Counted from the stretch's first letter, positions 1 through 10,940 are shown. The stretch is 64,000 nucleotides of DNA from Rattus norvegicus (GCF_036323735.1 NC_086026.1:73933039-73997038), one strand, 5' to 3'. Program-made: numbers and translations. The notes: generated by a model not told the origin, from the letters alone.

Positions 1-60
1 TGACAAGACAGTCTGTGCCAGCTGCGGTCCCTGGCATTTTTTCTAAGAAGCATTTTCCAG

Positions 61-290
61 GGCTCGGATGTAGCTAAGTTGGTAGAGCGCTTGCCTAGCA
101 TTCTGGAGGCCCTGGATCTCATCCATCCTCCGTACCACAAGGATGGGATCGGTGGCACAGCACCCTGGAGGCATAGGTAGGAGGGTCAGAGTTCAAAATC
201 TTCTTCTGCAACACAGTAAGTGGAGGCCAGCCTGGACTACTTGAGACTTTGTCTCAGAAACAAACAAATAAACAAACAGAAAGACAGACA
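61..290 (+). repeat. B4-type SINE (ID-like head plus B1-like body)
   Basis: The head has the tRNA-like pol III pattern (TAGCTAAGTTGGTAGAGCGC). A B1-like body follows (GAGGCCAGCCTGGACTAC, TTTGTCTCAG) with an AAAC-rich tail, in the order expected of rodent B4 elements. Divergence is high, so it is old. Confidence 0.85.
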
Positions 291-1345
291 CATGAGCAAA
301 ACAAACAGACAAAACCCCTTTGCCCTCCCGCCATGGACGTGGGGTTTAAGCATAGCCAGGTGGTTTAGCTGAGTTAAGCATTCACCCTCAAGCGGATTGG
401 TGTGGCCCACACAGGAGCGAGTAGGCCATGGATGGGGAAGGGCAGGGGTCCAGTTGGTGTTAACTATGCTTCTCTCTTGCCTGGCTCCACGCTGGAACAC
501 TGAGATATTGAACAGAGGCCTCTTTCTAGCCTTTGTGGAGTTGATGTGAGTTCTGTAAGTAGAATGGAGAAATGGGTGCTGTGGCCTATGGGGCCAGCCA
601 CGTGCTAGATAGCAGGGAGGGGACCTGGCCCAGCTTGGGGCAGGGTCGGATAGTGTAGTCATGAGGAACTTCCTGGAGGAGGTGGTATTAAAGTGAACAT
701 GCCAGGTAGACACATTTACACACACTCCCTATTCGCCAGTACAACTCTGAGCCCCCACCATGAGAGACAGATTTTGGCAGCTGGGACGTGGCCTTCTTGT
801 ATTCTGTTCTCTGAGGGTCAGAAGAGAAAGGGTCTATACACACTGTTCCTATCGGTGGATTGCTGTTCACCAGTGTGCTGACCCAGACTGTGGCTTCCTC
901 CAACCTGTCCCCATAAGCATAGCTCTCCGAGGTAATGTTGTCTATCCCTCCTTGTGTCTACTAACAAGAAACTCTTCCTGGCCCTCACTTGGGTTTTTGG
1001 ATCATTTTCTGAGCTGAAAGTGCTACTTTCAGCTGGGACTATGATGTCCCAGGTCCTCTTCCTAGTCCTGAGGAGAGGATAGCAAGATGAGGAGAGGGCA
1101 GAGCTGTAAGCTTCAGCTGTAAGCTCTTCAGGTTTCTTCAGTAATGCTCCTGGGTTGCAGATAAGGCAGGGGAGAAAGCCGGGCAGCTAATGAGCGGAGA
1201 GGAACCCAGAGACAAATACATAACACTACACAACCACAGCCAACCAGGGAACCACAACAAAGAGGGTGAGGGTTCTGCATCCTGCTCAGACGGTGGCAGA
1301 TGAGGCGGGATAAAGTGGAAACTTTCTAAAGTGTAAAGTCAGTTA
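291..1345. other. Unique intronic sequence, nothing recognised
   Basis: No repeat family, RNA gene or exon-like segment recognised. Short open frames on both strands lack splice context or protein character. Confidence 0.6.
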
Positions 1346-1873
1346 TGTCAAAGGACATTTAGCTGAAGCAGACACAGGAGAAAGGATGTTCTGCTAAAGC
1401 AAGCAGGTGAAAGGAAGCACGATGAAGGATTCTCCACTAACAACGTACATGTATTGGTTCACCTTACAGTGCCTCACAGAGCTCTGTTTATGACTCCACA
1501 GAGAGAAACTCACCAAAAAAACTTCTGGTGGTGTTCTGGTGGTTTCTTGCGTCTTCTGAGGACTTGGGCCAACTGGCAGAGTGATGTCAGCTGATACAGA
1601 TTCTCGTGGAGCTTTGCTAAGACAGACTCAGGTGGTGAGGCAAGAAGTCACGTGATGCTTGGAGAATGTATAAATAGGACCCAGTGGACAATGGCGGCAG
1701 GCTTGCACAGCTAGCTTTGCGATGCTTCGTGGTCTCTGTCTTTGCTGATCTTCACTTTGGCGACTTGGCTGAGCGGCTGTTTCTGCTAGGTCGTGCCACT
1801 GCAGCTGATGGGTGTTTGCTGACGGCACTACTGAACCATTATTAAAAGTAGATTTTGAAAAAAATTAAAGACA
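1346..1873 (+). mobile_element. Candidate solo LTR of a rodent endogenous retrovirus
   Basis: About 528 bp from a TGTCA start to an ACA end. It has a TATA box (TATAAATA, 1669-1676) about two thirds of the way in and a polyadenylation-like ATTAAA at 1841-1846. This is the layout of U3, R and U5. No gag, pol or env frame is adjacent. It resembles rodent class II LTRs of the BGLII kind, but the family name is a guess, and no clean target duplication was found. Confidence 0.5.
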
Positions 1874-2914
1874 GTAGGGTGGAACTTTCAGCCCCAGATC
1901 TCCACATCATGAGGGGTTTGTGCCCTTTAGACCCTTCCAGCACTTCAGGGAAGCTGCTACCTCCCTAAACTTGACTGTTCATCTCCCGGAGTCAAACATG
2001 GCCACCGCCACCCAAAGCCAAGTCTAGATATGCTGACAAGATCCAGCCCACTTGACTCTTCCTTGGCTGGGGAGGGAACTCAGGAATAGCGATCACAAGG
2101 GACTGGGTGAAACTCACCTACAGATTGTTTCAGAAGCCCCCTGAAGATGCCTATGTCCCTCTCCACAGACATACATACATGTCATATAGGGGTGTGTGAC
2201 CTTGGCAATGGCAGAATCGTTCATACTAAGCAGGTCACCTCAGAATTGGTACTTAGGCCCACTTGGATGGAGGTCATTTTGTTTCTAAGCAGAATCCAAT
2301 GACAACCTGGTCTGTGGCTCCTGCCAGGAATGCTAATGTTGAGTTGATCAATGTGCCTTGGGGCACAGGGGAAAGAGGGGTCATGGGAAGCTCCAGAAGC
2401 CATAGGCCATGGAATCCTGAGGCCACTCTGTGTCTGGACCCTCAGGCTTTTCTAACCCTCATGAGGGCTGGGGCCAGGGAGCATGGAAGTTGTCTTTATT
2501 TGTTTTGACCTTTTCATGCGAGGGAATTTTATAGTTTCATTAACTACTTAGACCATTTGCGAGCAGCCAGGCAAAATATATTGCCATGAACACCTTGGGG
2601 ACTCGTGGGTTGTCTTGGTGGAATGCTAATAGAATGGAGAATTGATTCAAGGGGCTCTCCACCATGAGGGCCAGCCAGTGGTCAGGAAGGGCCAGTATTG
2701 TCTCCGGAGCTTGTCCCTTGAGGAGACCCCAAGTCGGCCTTGAGTATTTGCTTGGCGCCAAGCTCTCATCCTGGAACCCAGTTGCCTGTGTGAGCTCTTT
2801 CTTCCCCAAAGGCTGCCACTCCAGCTGCTGTCTGCACCTCAGACAATGTCTGTACATTGTCCCCACACCCAGCGGCATTTTGTATGTGTGTACACACATA
2901 TTTGTATGTGTTCA
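1874..2914. other. Unique intronic sequence
   Basis: No repeat or gene recognised. Moderately GC-balanced sequence with only chance open frames. Confidence 0.6.
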
Positions 2915-3040
2915 GCTCCCTCTCTCTCCCTCTCTCTTCCTTCTCCTGTCTCTCTTTCTCCATACACTTAGTGGAGTTTGTGCGTGCGTGTGTGTGTGTG
3001 TGTGTGTACACATGTGTATACACATGCATGTATGTGTGGA
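2915..3040. repeat. Compound CT / TG microsatellite
   Basis: A pyrimidine-rich CT/CCT stretch is followed by GTGCGTG and an uninterrupted TG run, then ACACATG variants. Confidence 0.9.
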
Positions 3041-3290
3041 GACCATAGGACAACTTTGAATGTTGTTCTTCCAGCATTGTTCACCTTCCTTTTACTGACA
3101 CATAGTCTCTTAGTCGCCTGGAGCTCACCGATAGGCGATGCTGGCTGGCCAGCGGCCTAAGGGATCTGCCTCCCTAGCACTGGGATTATATATATGCGCC
3201 ATCACACCTGCCCTCACTTACACATGTTCTCAGGCACAAACTCAGGTCCTCTACTAAGGTATCTCTCACACCCCTCAAGCTTCGTTTGAA
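3041..3290 (-). repeat. B4-type SINE, reverse orientation
   Basis: Contains CTGGAGCTCACCGAT, TGGCTGGCCAGC, CTGGGATTATA and a degraded end (AACTCAGGTCCTCTACTAAG). This is the reverse complement of the long B4-like composite SINE found several times in this window. Confidence 0.65.
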
Positions 3291-3659
3291 TTGTCTCCCC
3301 CCAAACCAAAGGCTGCACTAGAGCCCCGCACACCCAGAGCTAGAGTGGTGGTGGGTCATCCCCCAACCCCTCCATTTTATATTTCATACAGGGGGGATGG
3401 AGGTCTGGAGGAGCTCCAGCTAAGTTCTTATAACAAGTCAGCACCAGGTCTGGCACGGCCGCTTGTTCTTTGCCACCTGAGGCCCAGGTGGTGAGGCGGC
3501 ATATGGACAAGAGAAGCCGATTAGCATTAGGCATGTGTGGGCTCAGACCTTAGCATGGCTCTGGACCAGACAGGCTTCCAGTAAGAGACAGAGCGTTTAA
3601 TGAAGAGGATCACTGGGGAGAGTTTAATGGTAATGTGGTTGTTTTTATAAAAGCCAAGA

Positions 3660-3885
3660 GAGGGCTGCAGAAGTAGCTCTGTCCGTAGGGTGCTTGCCTG
3701 CTGTATGTAGCATCCTGGGTTCTCTCCCCAGCACTGCATAAACTGGGTGTGATGGGGTGCACTGTAATCCCAGCACTTGGGAGGGAGATGCAGAAGAATA
3801 ACGAATTCATGGCAGTTCTCTGCCGCACAGTGAGTGTGAGGTCAGCCTGAGTACCTGAAGCTTCGTCTCAGAGGAACGAACGTAG
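3660..3885 (+). repeat. B4-type SINE
   Basis: Tracks the ID-like head (GTAGGGTGCTTGCCTGCTG, CCCAGCACTGCATAAACTGG) and B1-like body (GTAATCCCAGCACTTGGGAG, GAGGTCAGCCTGAGTACCTG, TCGTCTCAG). Confidence 0.85.
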
Positions 3886-4860
3886 GCAGGGAGTGGAGAG
3901 TGTCTACCCTTATAAGAAATGGCATCGCATCTATCTGAGGCCCACTGCCACCCCTCAGGCCTGAGGGCTCCCCAAGACCATAGACCCATGGTGCAAACCC
4001 TCTTCCTGTCTCTTGCTGGTTGTTCCCACAGGCTGGATCCAGAGGCTAGAGGATGAGGAGGCCTGGGACGCTGTCCATGGAGGTCAACCCTAGGCACAGG
4101 GAGGGGGAGGAGGGCAGGACGGGGTGGAGACTTTCCCAAGGGGTCAACACTGGCTTGTAGTCCTGATTTGCAGGGGAGGGGCTTGTGTCACTGACAGACC
4201 ATGATATAGATACAGGTAGGGGAGGGGCGGTTGAGACAAAAATGTCTAAAAAGGCTGGAGGAGGAACAAAAGGATGAGGAATGGGAACCCAATACTTCTC
4301 TTCCTAGCCAGATGTGCAGGTTATCTGGACTTCTCGAGGGCATTTTCCACTTGGCAGAGGACCAGAACCTAAGATTTGGGCAGGGTATGCAGAGAGGAAG
4401 GGCTGCTTACACAACTTCATTTCCTGTCACACTCATGCCACGTGAACAAGGCATTGATCACAGCACAGGTCTTCAGTGACTCTTCCGTGTTACCAGTCTC
4501 TGGTCCCAGGAGAGAAGGGTGGGACTGGATAGAGTATTAGTCAGCATAGTGGGTGCTGCAAATTCTGCTGCCTGGCTGGGTCTCGCTTGTTCCTTTGGGT
4601 GAACCAAAGCTAGACTGACTTTCTTTCAGATTTTCTATGTCTTTTGGACTTGTCTTATTGTCTGGTCATACTGGGGAGTTAGTTCATGATAGAATAGAGG
4701 AAGAGGAAGAAGCCTTTAACTGTCCATAGTCCACTTCCCTCCCATCAGGACCTTCCAGCAGCAGGGACCATTCCCACATACAATGCTTGGGATTCAGTGT
4801 TCTGGGCTCAACTGACCATCCGTCTTTAAAGAACTTCTCCACACTGCCCTTAATGTTCAA
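3886..4860. other. Unique intronic sequence
   Basis: No element recognised. A purine-rich patch lies near 4160-4280. Confidence 0.55.
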
Positions 4861-4861
4861 G

Positions 4862-4955
4862 GGCATGTATGGAGATGTGGAAATTAATGGATATGCCTGT
4901 GTGCCAATAAAACTTTATTTACAAAAACATGCATCGGGTCAGGCAGCACCATTTG
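4862..4955. mobile_element. hAT-Charlie-type DNA transposon fragment
   Basis: The phrase CCAATAAAACTTTATTTACA followed by AAAACATGC is diagnostic of an old mammalian hAT MITE. Only one end is preserved. A second fragment of this kind lies at 60585-60775. Confidence 0.6.
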
Positions 4956-5521
4956 CAGAGGAAGGAAAGAAAGAAGCTCAGTGCCCAGCTCTAGGAAAGG
5001 GAAGCAAGAGGGACTAGAGTAGGTGCATCACCTGAGGCAGGGATGGGCAGGAAGACAGCTGGTGTGGTCCTTCACAGAGTCTGCCTTCAGACTTTGTAGG
5101 ATGTAGTCCTGATTTAAAGTTGAAGACACAGGGCTGAGGAGGATGAAAGGCTTGGTGTCTCTGGCACGGGTGCAGTTGTCCCCTCTCTCCTTCTCTATAG
5201 CCCACACCACTGTCTTTTCTAGCCACCTGGCTTGGGGGTTAGTCCATTGTGAGCTAAGAGACAACTTAGAGACTGGATGGCTTCTCTGTGAGCTTGTTCT
5301 GAGGCAGAACTCCCTGTTCATGCTACACTGAGCTCTGCTAGGCCGGAAGAGTGTTGGACCCACAGACACTGAGCATCCACTTTGTGGGCGCTTACCAAAA
5401 CTGAGGAAGAAGCAGTCTATATTCCCTGGAGACCTCAGAGGGGATCTCCCAGCGGTTAGCATCTGAAAAAATTATGATAGTGAACTTCCCAAAGCATGCT
5501 GGGTAGGCCTCTGGTTGAGTT

Positions 5522-5937
5522 TTGCCTTAGTTTGGGTAGTGTTGCTTTGATGAAACACCATGACCAAAAGCAACTTGGGGAGGAAGCATTTATTTAGTTT
5601 GTACTTTCACATCATGCTCATCAAAGGAAGTCAGGATAGGAACTCAAGTGGCGCTGGAACCTGGAGGCAGGAGCTGGTACAGAGACCATGGAGGGGTGCT
5701 GCTTACTGGCTTGCTCCCTATGGCTTGCTCAGCCTGATTTCTTATAGAACCCAGTGGTGCCAGCCCAGGGATGGCACCACTCACAATGGTCTGGGCCCTT
5801 TTCTAGCAATCATTAATTAAGAAAATACCCTACAGGTTTGCCTACAGCCTGATTTATAGAGACATTTTCTTAATTGAGGTTCCCTTCTCTCTGATGACTT
5901 GGGCTTGTATCAAGTTGACATAAAACTATGGCGCACA
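5522..5937 (-). mobile_element. MaLR (MT/ORR1-type) LTR, reverse orientation
   Basis: Read in reverse, it starts with the CTTAG end, then ATGAAACACCATGACCAAAA, GGAACCTGGAGGCAGGAGCT and TTTCTTATAGAACCCAG, ending in AAGTTGACATAAAACTA. This is a full-length rodent MaLR LTR of non-autonomous type without internal genes. It is the same subfamily as the forward copy at 40915-41168. Confidence 0.8.
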
Positions 5938-6107
5938 AGATGAAGATACTTTGTGGAATCTCTAGCCCCAGCATATAGAAGGTAATCAGAAAATGGAAGC
6001 ATATAGGAAATGACAATGTGGTGGCAGCTGTCACCTGACTTAGACATCAAGTCCAGATCCCATAGTATATACCCCACAGGTGTATGTGAAGATCCTGTGG
6101 TAAAATG

Positions 6108-6144
6108 ACTGTCTCTGTCTCTCTCTCTGTCTCTCTGTCTCTCT

Positions 6145-6233
<89 letters not shown>

Positions 6234-6237
6234 TGTT
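6108..6237. repeat. Compound TCTG / TG / GA microsatellite
   Basis: TCTCTCTG variants pass into an uninterrupted TG run, then a GA run with one GGGA interruption. The strand switches from pyrimidine-rich to purine-rich. Confidence 0.95.
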
Positions 6238-6341
6238 GTGGGAATATGAAGAGGTTTCAGCAGTCAACAGCTCTTGCTTTTAGACACTATTTGTGGGGTG
6301 TTCATCAAGTGTTTACTTCTGTATTACGGTCATTTACTCAG

Positions 6342-6369
6342 TGGGGTGGGGTGGGGTGGGGAAGGGGGG
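6342..6369 (+). repeat. G-run cluster with quadruplex potential
   Basis: Four GGGG runs separated by single T, followed by a six-G run. This satisfies the canonical short-loop G-quadruplex pattern on the + (sense) strand, so it would also be in nascent pre-mRNA. Confidence 0.7.
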
Positions 6370-6508
6370 CATGCACGTGCTGCAGTGCATTTGCAGAGAT
6401 CAGAGCTCCATTTACAGGAGTTGGTTCTCTTCTTCCCCCATGTGGGTTCTAGGGATTGAACTTACATCAGGTTTTTGCTCTCATCCACTGAGCCATCTTG
6501 CCAGCCCC
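6370..6508 (-). repeat. B3 SINE, reverse orientation, 5'-truncated
   Basis: AGGAGTTGGTTCTCTTCTTC, CCATGTGGGTTCTAGGGATT and the terminal CACTGAGCCATCTTGCCAGC identify the reverse complement of a B3 element. Confidence 0.85.
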
Positions 6509-6686
6509 AAAGCATTTCGTTTTATCTTTTCAACAGCTATGAGGTAGGTACGACTGTTCAAGGCATGGAAGGGGGTCATTTGCTTATAGTAGTGGTGGAG
6601 TAATGGTAGTTGATAAATCTGCTAACAGACCCCTGCAGACCACTTATCATGGACCACAATGAAGGATGGGAGTGAGGGTAACTCTG

Positions 6687-6695
6687 TGCATGTGC

Positions 6696-6748
<53 letters not shown>
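6687..6748. repeat. TG dinucleotide microsatellite
   Basis: About 30 TG units with CG-containing flanks. Z-DNA prone. Confidence 0.95.
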
Positions 6749-6750
<2 letters not shown>

Positions 6751-7357
6751 TGCTATCCTCTGGAACTGCTCTTTACCTTGATCCTCACAGTCCGTGAGGT
6801 GTAGCTTGTCACCATCCCCCACTCAATGGAGAGAGGGTTGGCACATAGGTGGAGGTGAGCAGAGCCACTGAGTAACTCCTGCAGGGCAAGCCTCTGTGTC
6901 CTGGATGCCATGTTCTAACTCACCAACCTGCTTCTTAGCAGCAGTGTTCCCAGTATGCCAGGAGGTTGGCAGACGATAGAAGCAAGATTGGCTGGGAGGG
7001 CAATGAGGAGGGGCTGAGGGAGAAGTTCAGATTTCTTACTAGGGCTAGAGAGTGGGGGTGCTGCCCACTCCCCTTGACTCGAGGCTGGTCTCGAGTGTGC
7101 ACTGTGGTCCCTGCACATGAGCATGGACATGCAGTGGAAAGAGAGACTTGACTAAAGCCTCCTGGAAAGCTGCAGGAGCCAGATAGAGGGATGGAAGGGT
7201 CCTAACCCAGTCCCTCCAGACGGTCAGCTATATGGCATCAGGAGTCAAAAAAGGAACCTGTTACTTCAGGGACAGGTGCTGTGTGAGTCCCAGGCATCTG
7301 TGGAGGGGCTGCTTATCACTAGCTCATTTGAGGTTCTGGGGTTGGAGTTAGACTGCC
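6749..7357. other. Unique intronic sequence
   Basis: No repeat, RNA gene or exon-like feature recognised. Confidence 0.55.
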
Positions 7358-7534
7358 CAGTCTCAAGCCCAGACCCACACCCACACCCACACCCAGACCC
7401 ATAGCCACACCCAAACCCAGCCTTAGACTCAGACCCAGACCCACACCCATACACATTCCCACACCAAGCCTTAGACCCAGACCCAGTCTCAGACTCAGAT
7501 CCACACCCAGACCCACACACACACCCACACCCAG
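7358..7534. repeat. CCCACA/CCCAGA hexamer minisatellite
   Basis: Degenerate array of hexamers (CCCACA, CCCAGA, occasional CTTAGA) over about 175 bp. The minus strand is rich in GGGTGT and GGGTCT, giving many regularly spaced G3 runs. Confidence 0.85.
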
Positions 7535-9339
7535 GGGGTCATGTCATCTTAATGACACTAACCTTCAGGTGACTCTCCTCCTCTCTTTCCCCAGGTGTTC
7601 AAACAGTAGCTCAAATGCCAGATCTAGCAATCCCAGCCCCAACTGTTTGTCATCAATATTTCAGGATTCAAACATCTGTCTAAACAACACCTATGAAATA
7701 TGAATAGGTTGAGGTTTTAACAAGCAGACAGTGTGGGCACAGCAGCAGGACAATGAGGAAGGGGGGGACAATGAGGACTTGAGGAAACATAGGGAGCCTG
7801 GCCACACCCTGCAAGTTGGTCTGGGTCATGGGAGTGACTGCTCTGCATGTGTTGGTTGGACACCAATGTTCTGAACACGGCTAAGCTAGGGGTTGTGGCT
7901 GCAGTATGCACGGTGGTGCTTGACAACCTGTACTCAGGGTCTCCGGGGTCCTGCAGGGGGCCAGGAGAAAAAGCAGTGCTCAGAATAACCAAAGGCCATT
8001 CCTGCTGCTCAAGGAGAGGACACAGGGGTTAGGCAAGTGTCCAGGTCTCTGGGATCTGAAGAGACGGATGGCAGATGGGAAACTGACTGAACCCTTGCTC
8101 TTCTCTCTTTCCCCTTTCCAGGGGTCAAAGCCCCTCCCTCCCCTTGCAGGATGCTTAGGTCTAGAAACTGGCTCTGGCCTATCTCCCACTCTCACTGACC
8201 TCCCCCATCTCCCCGCCCCCGCCTGTGCTGTGTCTTGGTCCTTATGTTCCTGTTCCTTAGCCAGGATAGGGAGATGCTGAGTCTGAGTAAAACAAGAGCT
8301 CACAGTCTAAGCACACTGTCCACCCTTCAATGGCCTCCATCTCCAGGAAGCTCACCCTGCATTCCTGACTGTCTGACAGGCCATGTATACCTGAGATAAT
8401 GGGTCCTAGAGCTCGGTTTCCCTGTGCATGCAGTGAAGGGGCTGAGTATGACATTCTCTTTTCCTGAGGTGTCTTCCATACCCGACATCCTGCAGGTTTG
8501 GAATTTATAAAAGATTCCCACTACCTCGGCATAGACCCCAGGGTCAACGTTTAGGCTTTCTGTACTCGGGGAAGCAAATAGCTGGTGTTGTCCTTACTAA
8601 ACTGACAAGCTTTGATCTAAGCAGGTCTAGCTGTACATCTCACAGGGTCCTCAGCCTACAGGTACAGTGACAGAGGAGAGAGAGCAGCAAGGTCAGCATT
8701 GGGAGCTGGCAGGTTCCCAGGAGCTGGCATGAGATGGGGAGGAAGAGATGGGCACCTGCTTTCCTGTGTGTTTCAGGGACATAGATCCGTTTGAACCCAT
8801 GTAGAAAGGGTTGGCACAGCAGTTGGCTAGGGTCTTGGTAGTACCCATTGGCAGTCTCTGTGGCTCTACGTGAAGTTGGTCCCAAGATCCAGAATCAGCC
8901 TGATTCCCTAGTCAGGGAGCTGGGGGAGCCATCTGTAGGGATCTCCAGCCCTGGGGCTGTGCATATATATCCTTAGCACAAACCAGGGCGCTCCTCCAAA
9001 GCCACTTGTTTAGATTGTGTAGGGGCTGACTGACCTCTGACCTGGTGTCTCCCTGCTTGGGGACCTAGACAGAGCTAAGGCAGAACCTATAGGAGAAGTA
9101 GCTCCAGGGCCAGCATCTGAATGAAGGGAGGGCTAAAAGACCCCACACCCAATCACAATGTGGCCCATTGTCACACCAGAAAGCATATAGGCCAGGCAGG
9201 TGGGTCAGTGGTAGCCACCCTAGACTCACCCTAGGAGGCTACCTGCTCTTCAGCCCAGGCCAGAAGCAGACAGCAAGATGGATTCTCACTGCTTTGAGAG
9301 TAAAAGCCCTTTATCTCAAACCCACCCGGGAGATTGACA
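7535..9339. other. Unique intronic sequence
   Basis: No interspersed repeat recognised over about 1.8 kb. Short frames only, with no splice-bounded coding pattern. Confidence 0.55.
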
Positions 9340-9760
9340 GGGTTGATGATAGCTGCTGATTTCCCGAGCTTGCAAAATTAGTGAGGGTAGCTCGTGGGGG
9401 TTTTCTGTAATTCTTGGCTGATGGATTAGGTGGTGGGGCAGATCTCTTGAGGAGCAAAGGGTGACCTTGGAAAATGTGGATTCTATTGAAAGGAGAGAGC
9501 AATAATCTCGCTTCCTCACACAGGCTGTCAATAAGCCTCCTCGGTGCCAGTGCGGTGGACAGAAACTTTGCTCACTGCCTAGCCTAGCGGCTCCCGGGCT
9601 GTAGCATTTGACTGCGTGATAAGAAATTACCAGGCACTTTCTAATTACAATTATCATCATCGTGGATGTCTCTCTTAATTACTTTCTTATAATTAGCTGT
9701 TGCCTTTCCCCCTCAGCATTTGTATACTTTGCAGATTTGCTGACATTTGAGAACCCCAAA
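9340..9760. promoter_or_regulatory. Candidate conserved intronic element with clustered TAATTA cores
   Basis: Repeat-free AT-rich block containing three TAATTA homeodomain cores at 9642-9647, 9676-9681 and 9690-9695, close to GATTTCC and ATTATC motifs. Enhancer function is inferred from motif clustering and lack of repeats only. It lies about 1.1 kb 5' of the coding exon. Confidence 0.3.
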
Positions 9761-9974
9761 ATAGGGATGTTTGAGGAGGGGGGCAGGAAGGTGGGGGCAC
9801 AGTGCCTGCTCTTGCCAGGCAGCCTTCTACATGAGGGCTTCACTGGGGAGGATCTGGAGCCAGTCAAAGGTGGAGGGGGCAGGTTTGCTGAGCGGATGTG
9901 GCGGGAGTTTGGGAGTGTGACCAGGAGCTCTAGCACTGTCCAGGCTCCACAAACCAAACACTGAAGTTTTTGTA

Positions 9975-10172
9975 TTTTTACATTTATTTTGCCTTTAATC
10001 ACGTGTGCATATGTCTGTCTATATGAGTATATGTCGTATGTATATGAATGCCAGTAGAAACTGGAGTCACAAAGTGGTTGTGGGTTGCCAGGTATGGATG
10101 CTAAGAATTGAACTCAAGACCTCTGGAAGAGCATCCAGTGCTCTTAACCACTGAGACATCTTTCCAGCCCCA
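9975..10172 (-). repeat. B3 SINE, reverse orientation
   Basis: TTTATTTTGCC tail, AACTCAAGACCTCTGGAAGA and CTTAACCACTGAGACATCTT followed by CCAGCCC give the reverse complement of a B3 head and tail, nearly complete. Confidence 0.85.
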
Positions 10173-10269
10173 CCCCCTACCATTCCACCACCATTTTTCT
10201 TTTCTCCTTTTTCTTTTTCTTCTGTCTCTGTCTCTCTGTCTCCCTTTGTCTCTGTCTGCCTCTCAAACT

Positions 10270-10381
10270 CTTTGAGATAGGGTTTCTCTATGTAGCCTAG
10301 GCTGGCCTCAAATTCATCTTGTTCCTCTTACCTTAAACTCCTGAGTCCTGGGCTCACCGGTGTGTGCCACCAGAGCTAGCC
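10270..10381 (-). repeat. B1 SINE, reverse orientation
   Basis: GAGATAGGGTTTCTCTATGT, AGGCTGGCCTCAAATTC and GTGTGTGCCACCAGAGCTAG are the reverse complement of B1. Confidence 0.88.
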
Positions 10382-10424
10382 TGAAGGAGAGAGATGGTGC
10401 TTTATATAAGTCGTGTAGTCCACC

Positions 10425-10577
10425 ACCAGCCTCCAGCTTGCTGTGCAGCTGAGGATCACCCTAAGCTCTTGATCTTCCTATCTCCACCTCCTGAGTGCTG
10501 GGATTAGGTGTGTGATACCAAGCATGGTTTATGAGGTGCTGGGGATTCTCTGTTAACTGAGCCACATCTCCAGCCCC
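10425..10577 (-). repeat. B4-type SINE, reverse orientation, internally shortened
   Basis: TCTCCACCTCCTGAGTGCTG and GGATTAGGTGTGTGATACCA are the B1-like part. GAGGTGCTGGGGATT and GAGCCACATCTCCAGCCCC are the ID-like head. It ends 270 bp before the coding exon. Confidence 0.8.
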
Positions 10578-10808
10578 GGAAGGAGATATTACCAAAAAGC
10601 CAAGGCTGCACTGTCTCAGGCTGGGGTTTCATTTTAAGAAGTGAGGCTGGGGCAGACACAACGCCCTCTTGTCAGACCCACTTCAGAGTTAAACAACGCA
10701 GGTCATATTAAATTTGATGTTTATCCACCAAGTGAAAGATACGTCTGAAGCATCCTTAGCACCAGGGACCCCTGACAGAGTGGCCTCTGCTCTGGGCCCA
10801 GATGGCTG

Positions 10809-10847
10809 GTTCTCACTGTCTGCTTTTCTCTCTTCCCATGCCCTCAG
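10809..10847 (+). other. Megf11: Splice acceptor and polypyrimidine tract of the Megf11 exon
   Basis: A run rich in T and C (cores TTTTCTCTCTTCC and CCCTCAG) ends in the AG that immediately precedes the EGF-coding frame. The pyrimidine content and distance are typical of a U2-type 3' splice site. It fixes the exon start and the phase. Confidence 0.85.
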
Positions 10848-10940
10848 CTCTGTGCACCGAGGAGTGTATGCATGGCCGCTGCGTCTCCCCGGATACCTGC
10901 CACTGTGAGCCTGGATGGGGAGGCCCTGACTGTTCCAGTG
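10848..10940 (+). CDS. Megf11: Megf11 internal exon (first EGF-like module, partial CDS)
   Basis: Internal coding exon of 93 bp, bounded by a pyrimidine-rich AG acceptor and a GTGAGT donor. It starts after the first base of a Pro codon and ends on the first base of a Gly codon, so it is phase 1-1 and could be skipped without a frameshift. The peptide contains CTEECMHGRCVSPDTC followed by HCEPGWGGPDCSS: six cysteines in EGF-like order. From memory of the family, this matches the module just after the EMI domain of MEGF11 better than those of MEGF10 or PEAR1. MEGF11 is a single-pass cell-surface protein with an N-terminal EMI domain and many EGF/laminin-type repeats. It is known for homotypic recognition that spaces retinal horizontal and starburst amacrine cells, together with MEGF10. 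No stop codon or disruption is seen. No other exon of the gene was found in the window. The assignment rests on recognised protein sequence, not a search. Confidence 0.88.

Larger units (their letters stand above)
1..10808 (+). other. Megf11: Intron upstream of the EGF exon (3' part)
   Basis: No frame with EMI-domain or EGF-like coding character is seen, so the preceding exon lies outside the window. The stretch holds SINEs, one candidate LTR, one MaLR LTR, several microsatellites and unique sequence, all listed separately. Calling it intron is inference from the exon and its direction. Confidence 0.75.

Noticed and set aside
1346..1873. Possible complete endogenous retrovirus
   Set aside because: Only an LTR-like block is present. 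No gag, pol or env frames and no second LTR were found nearby.
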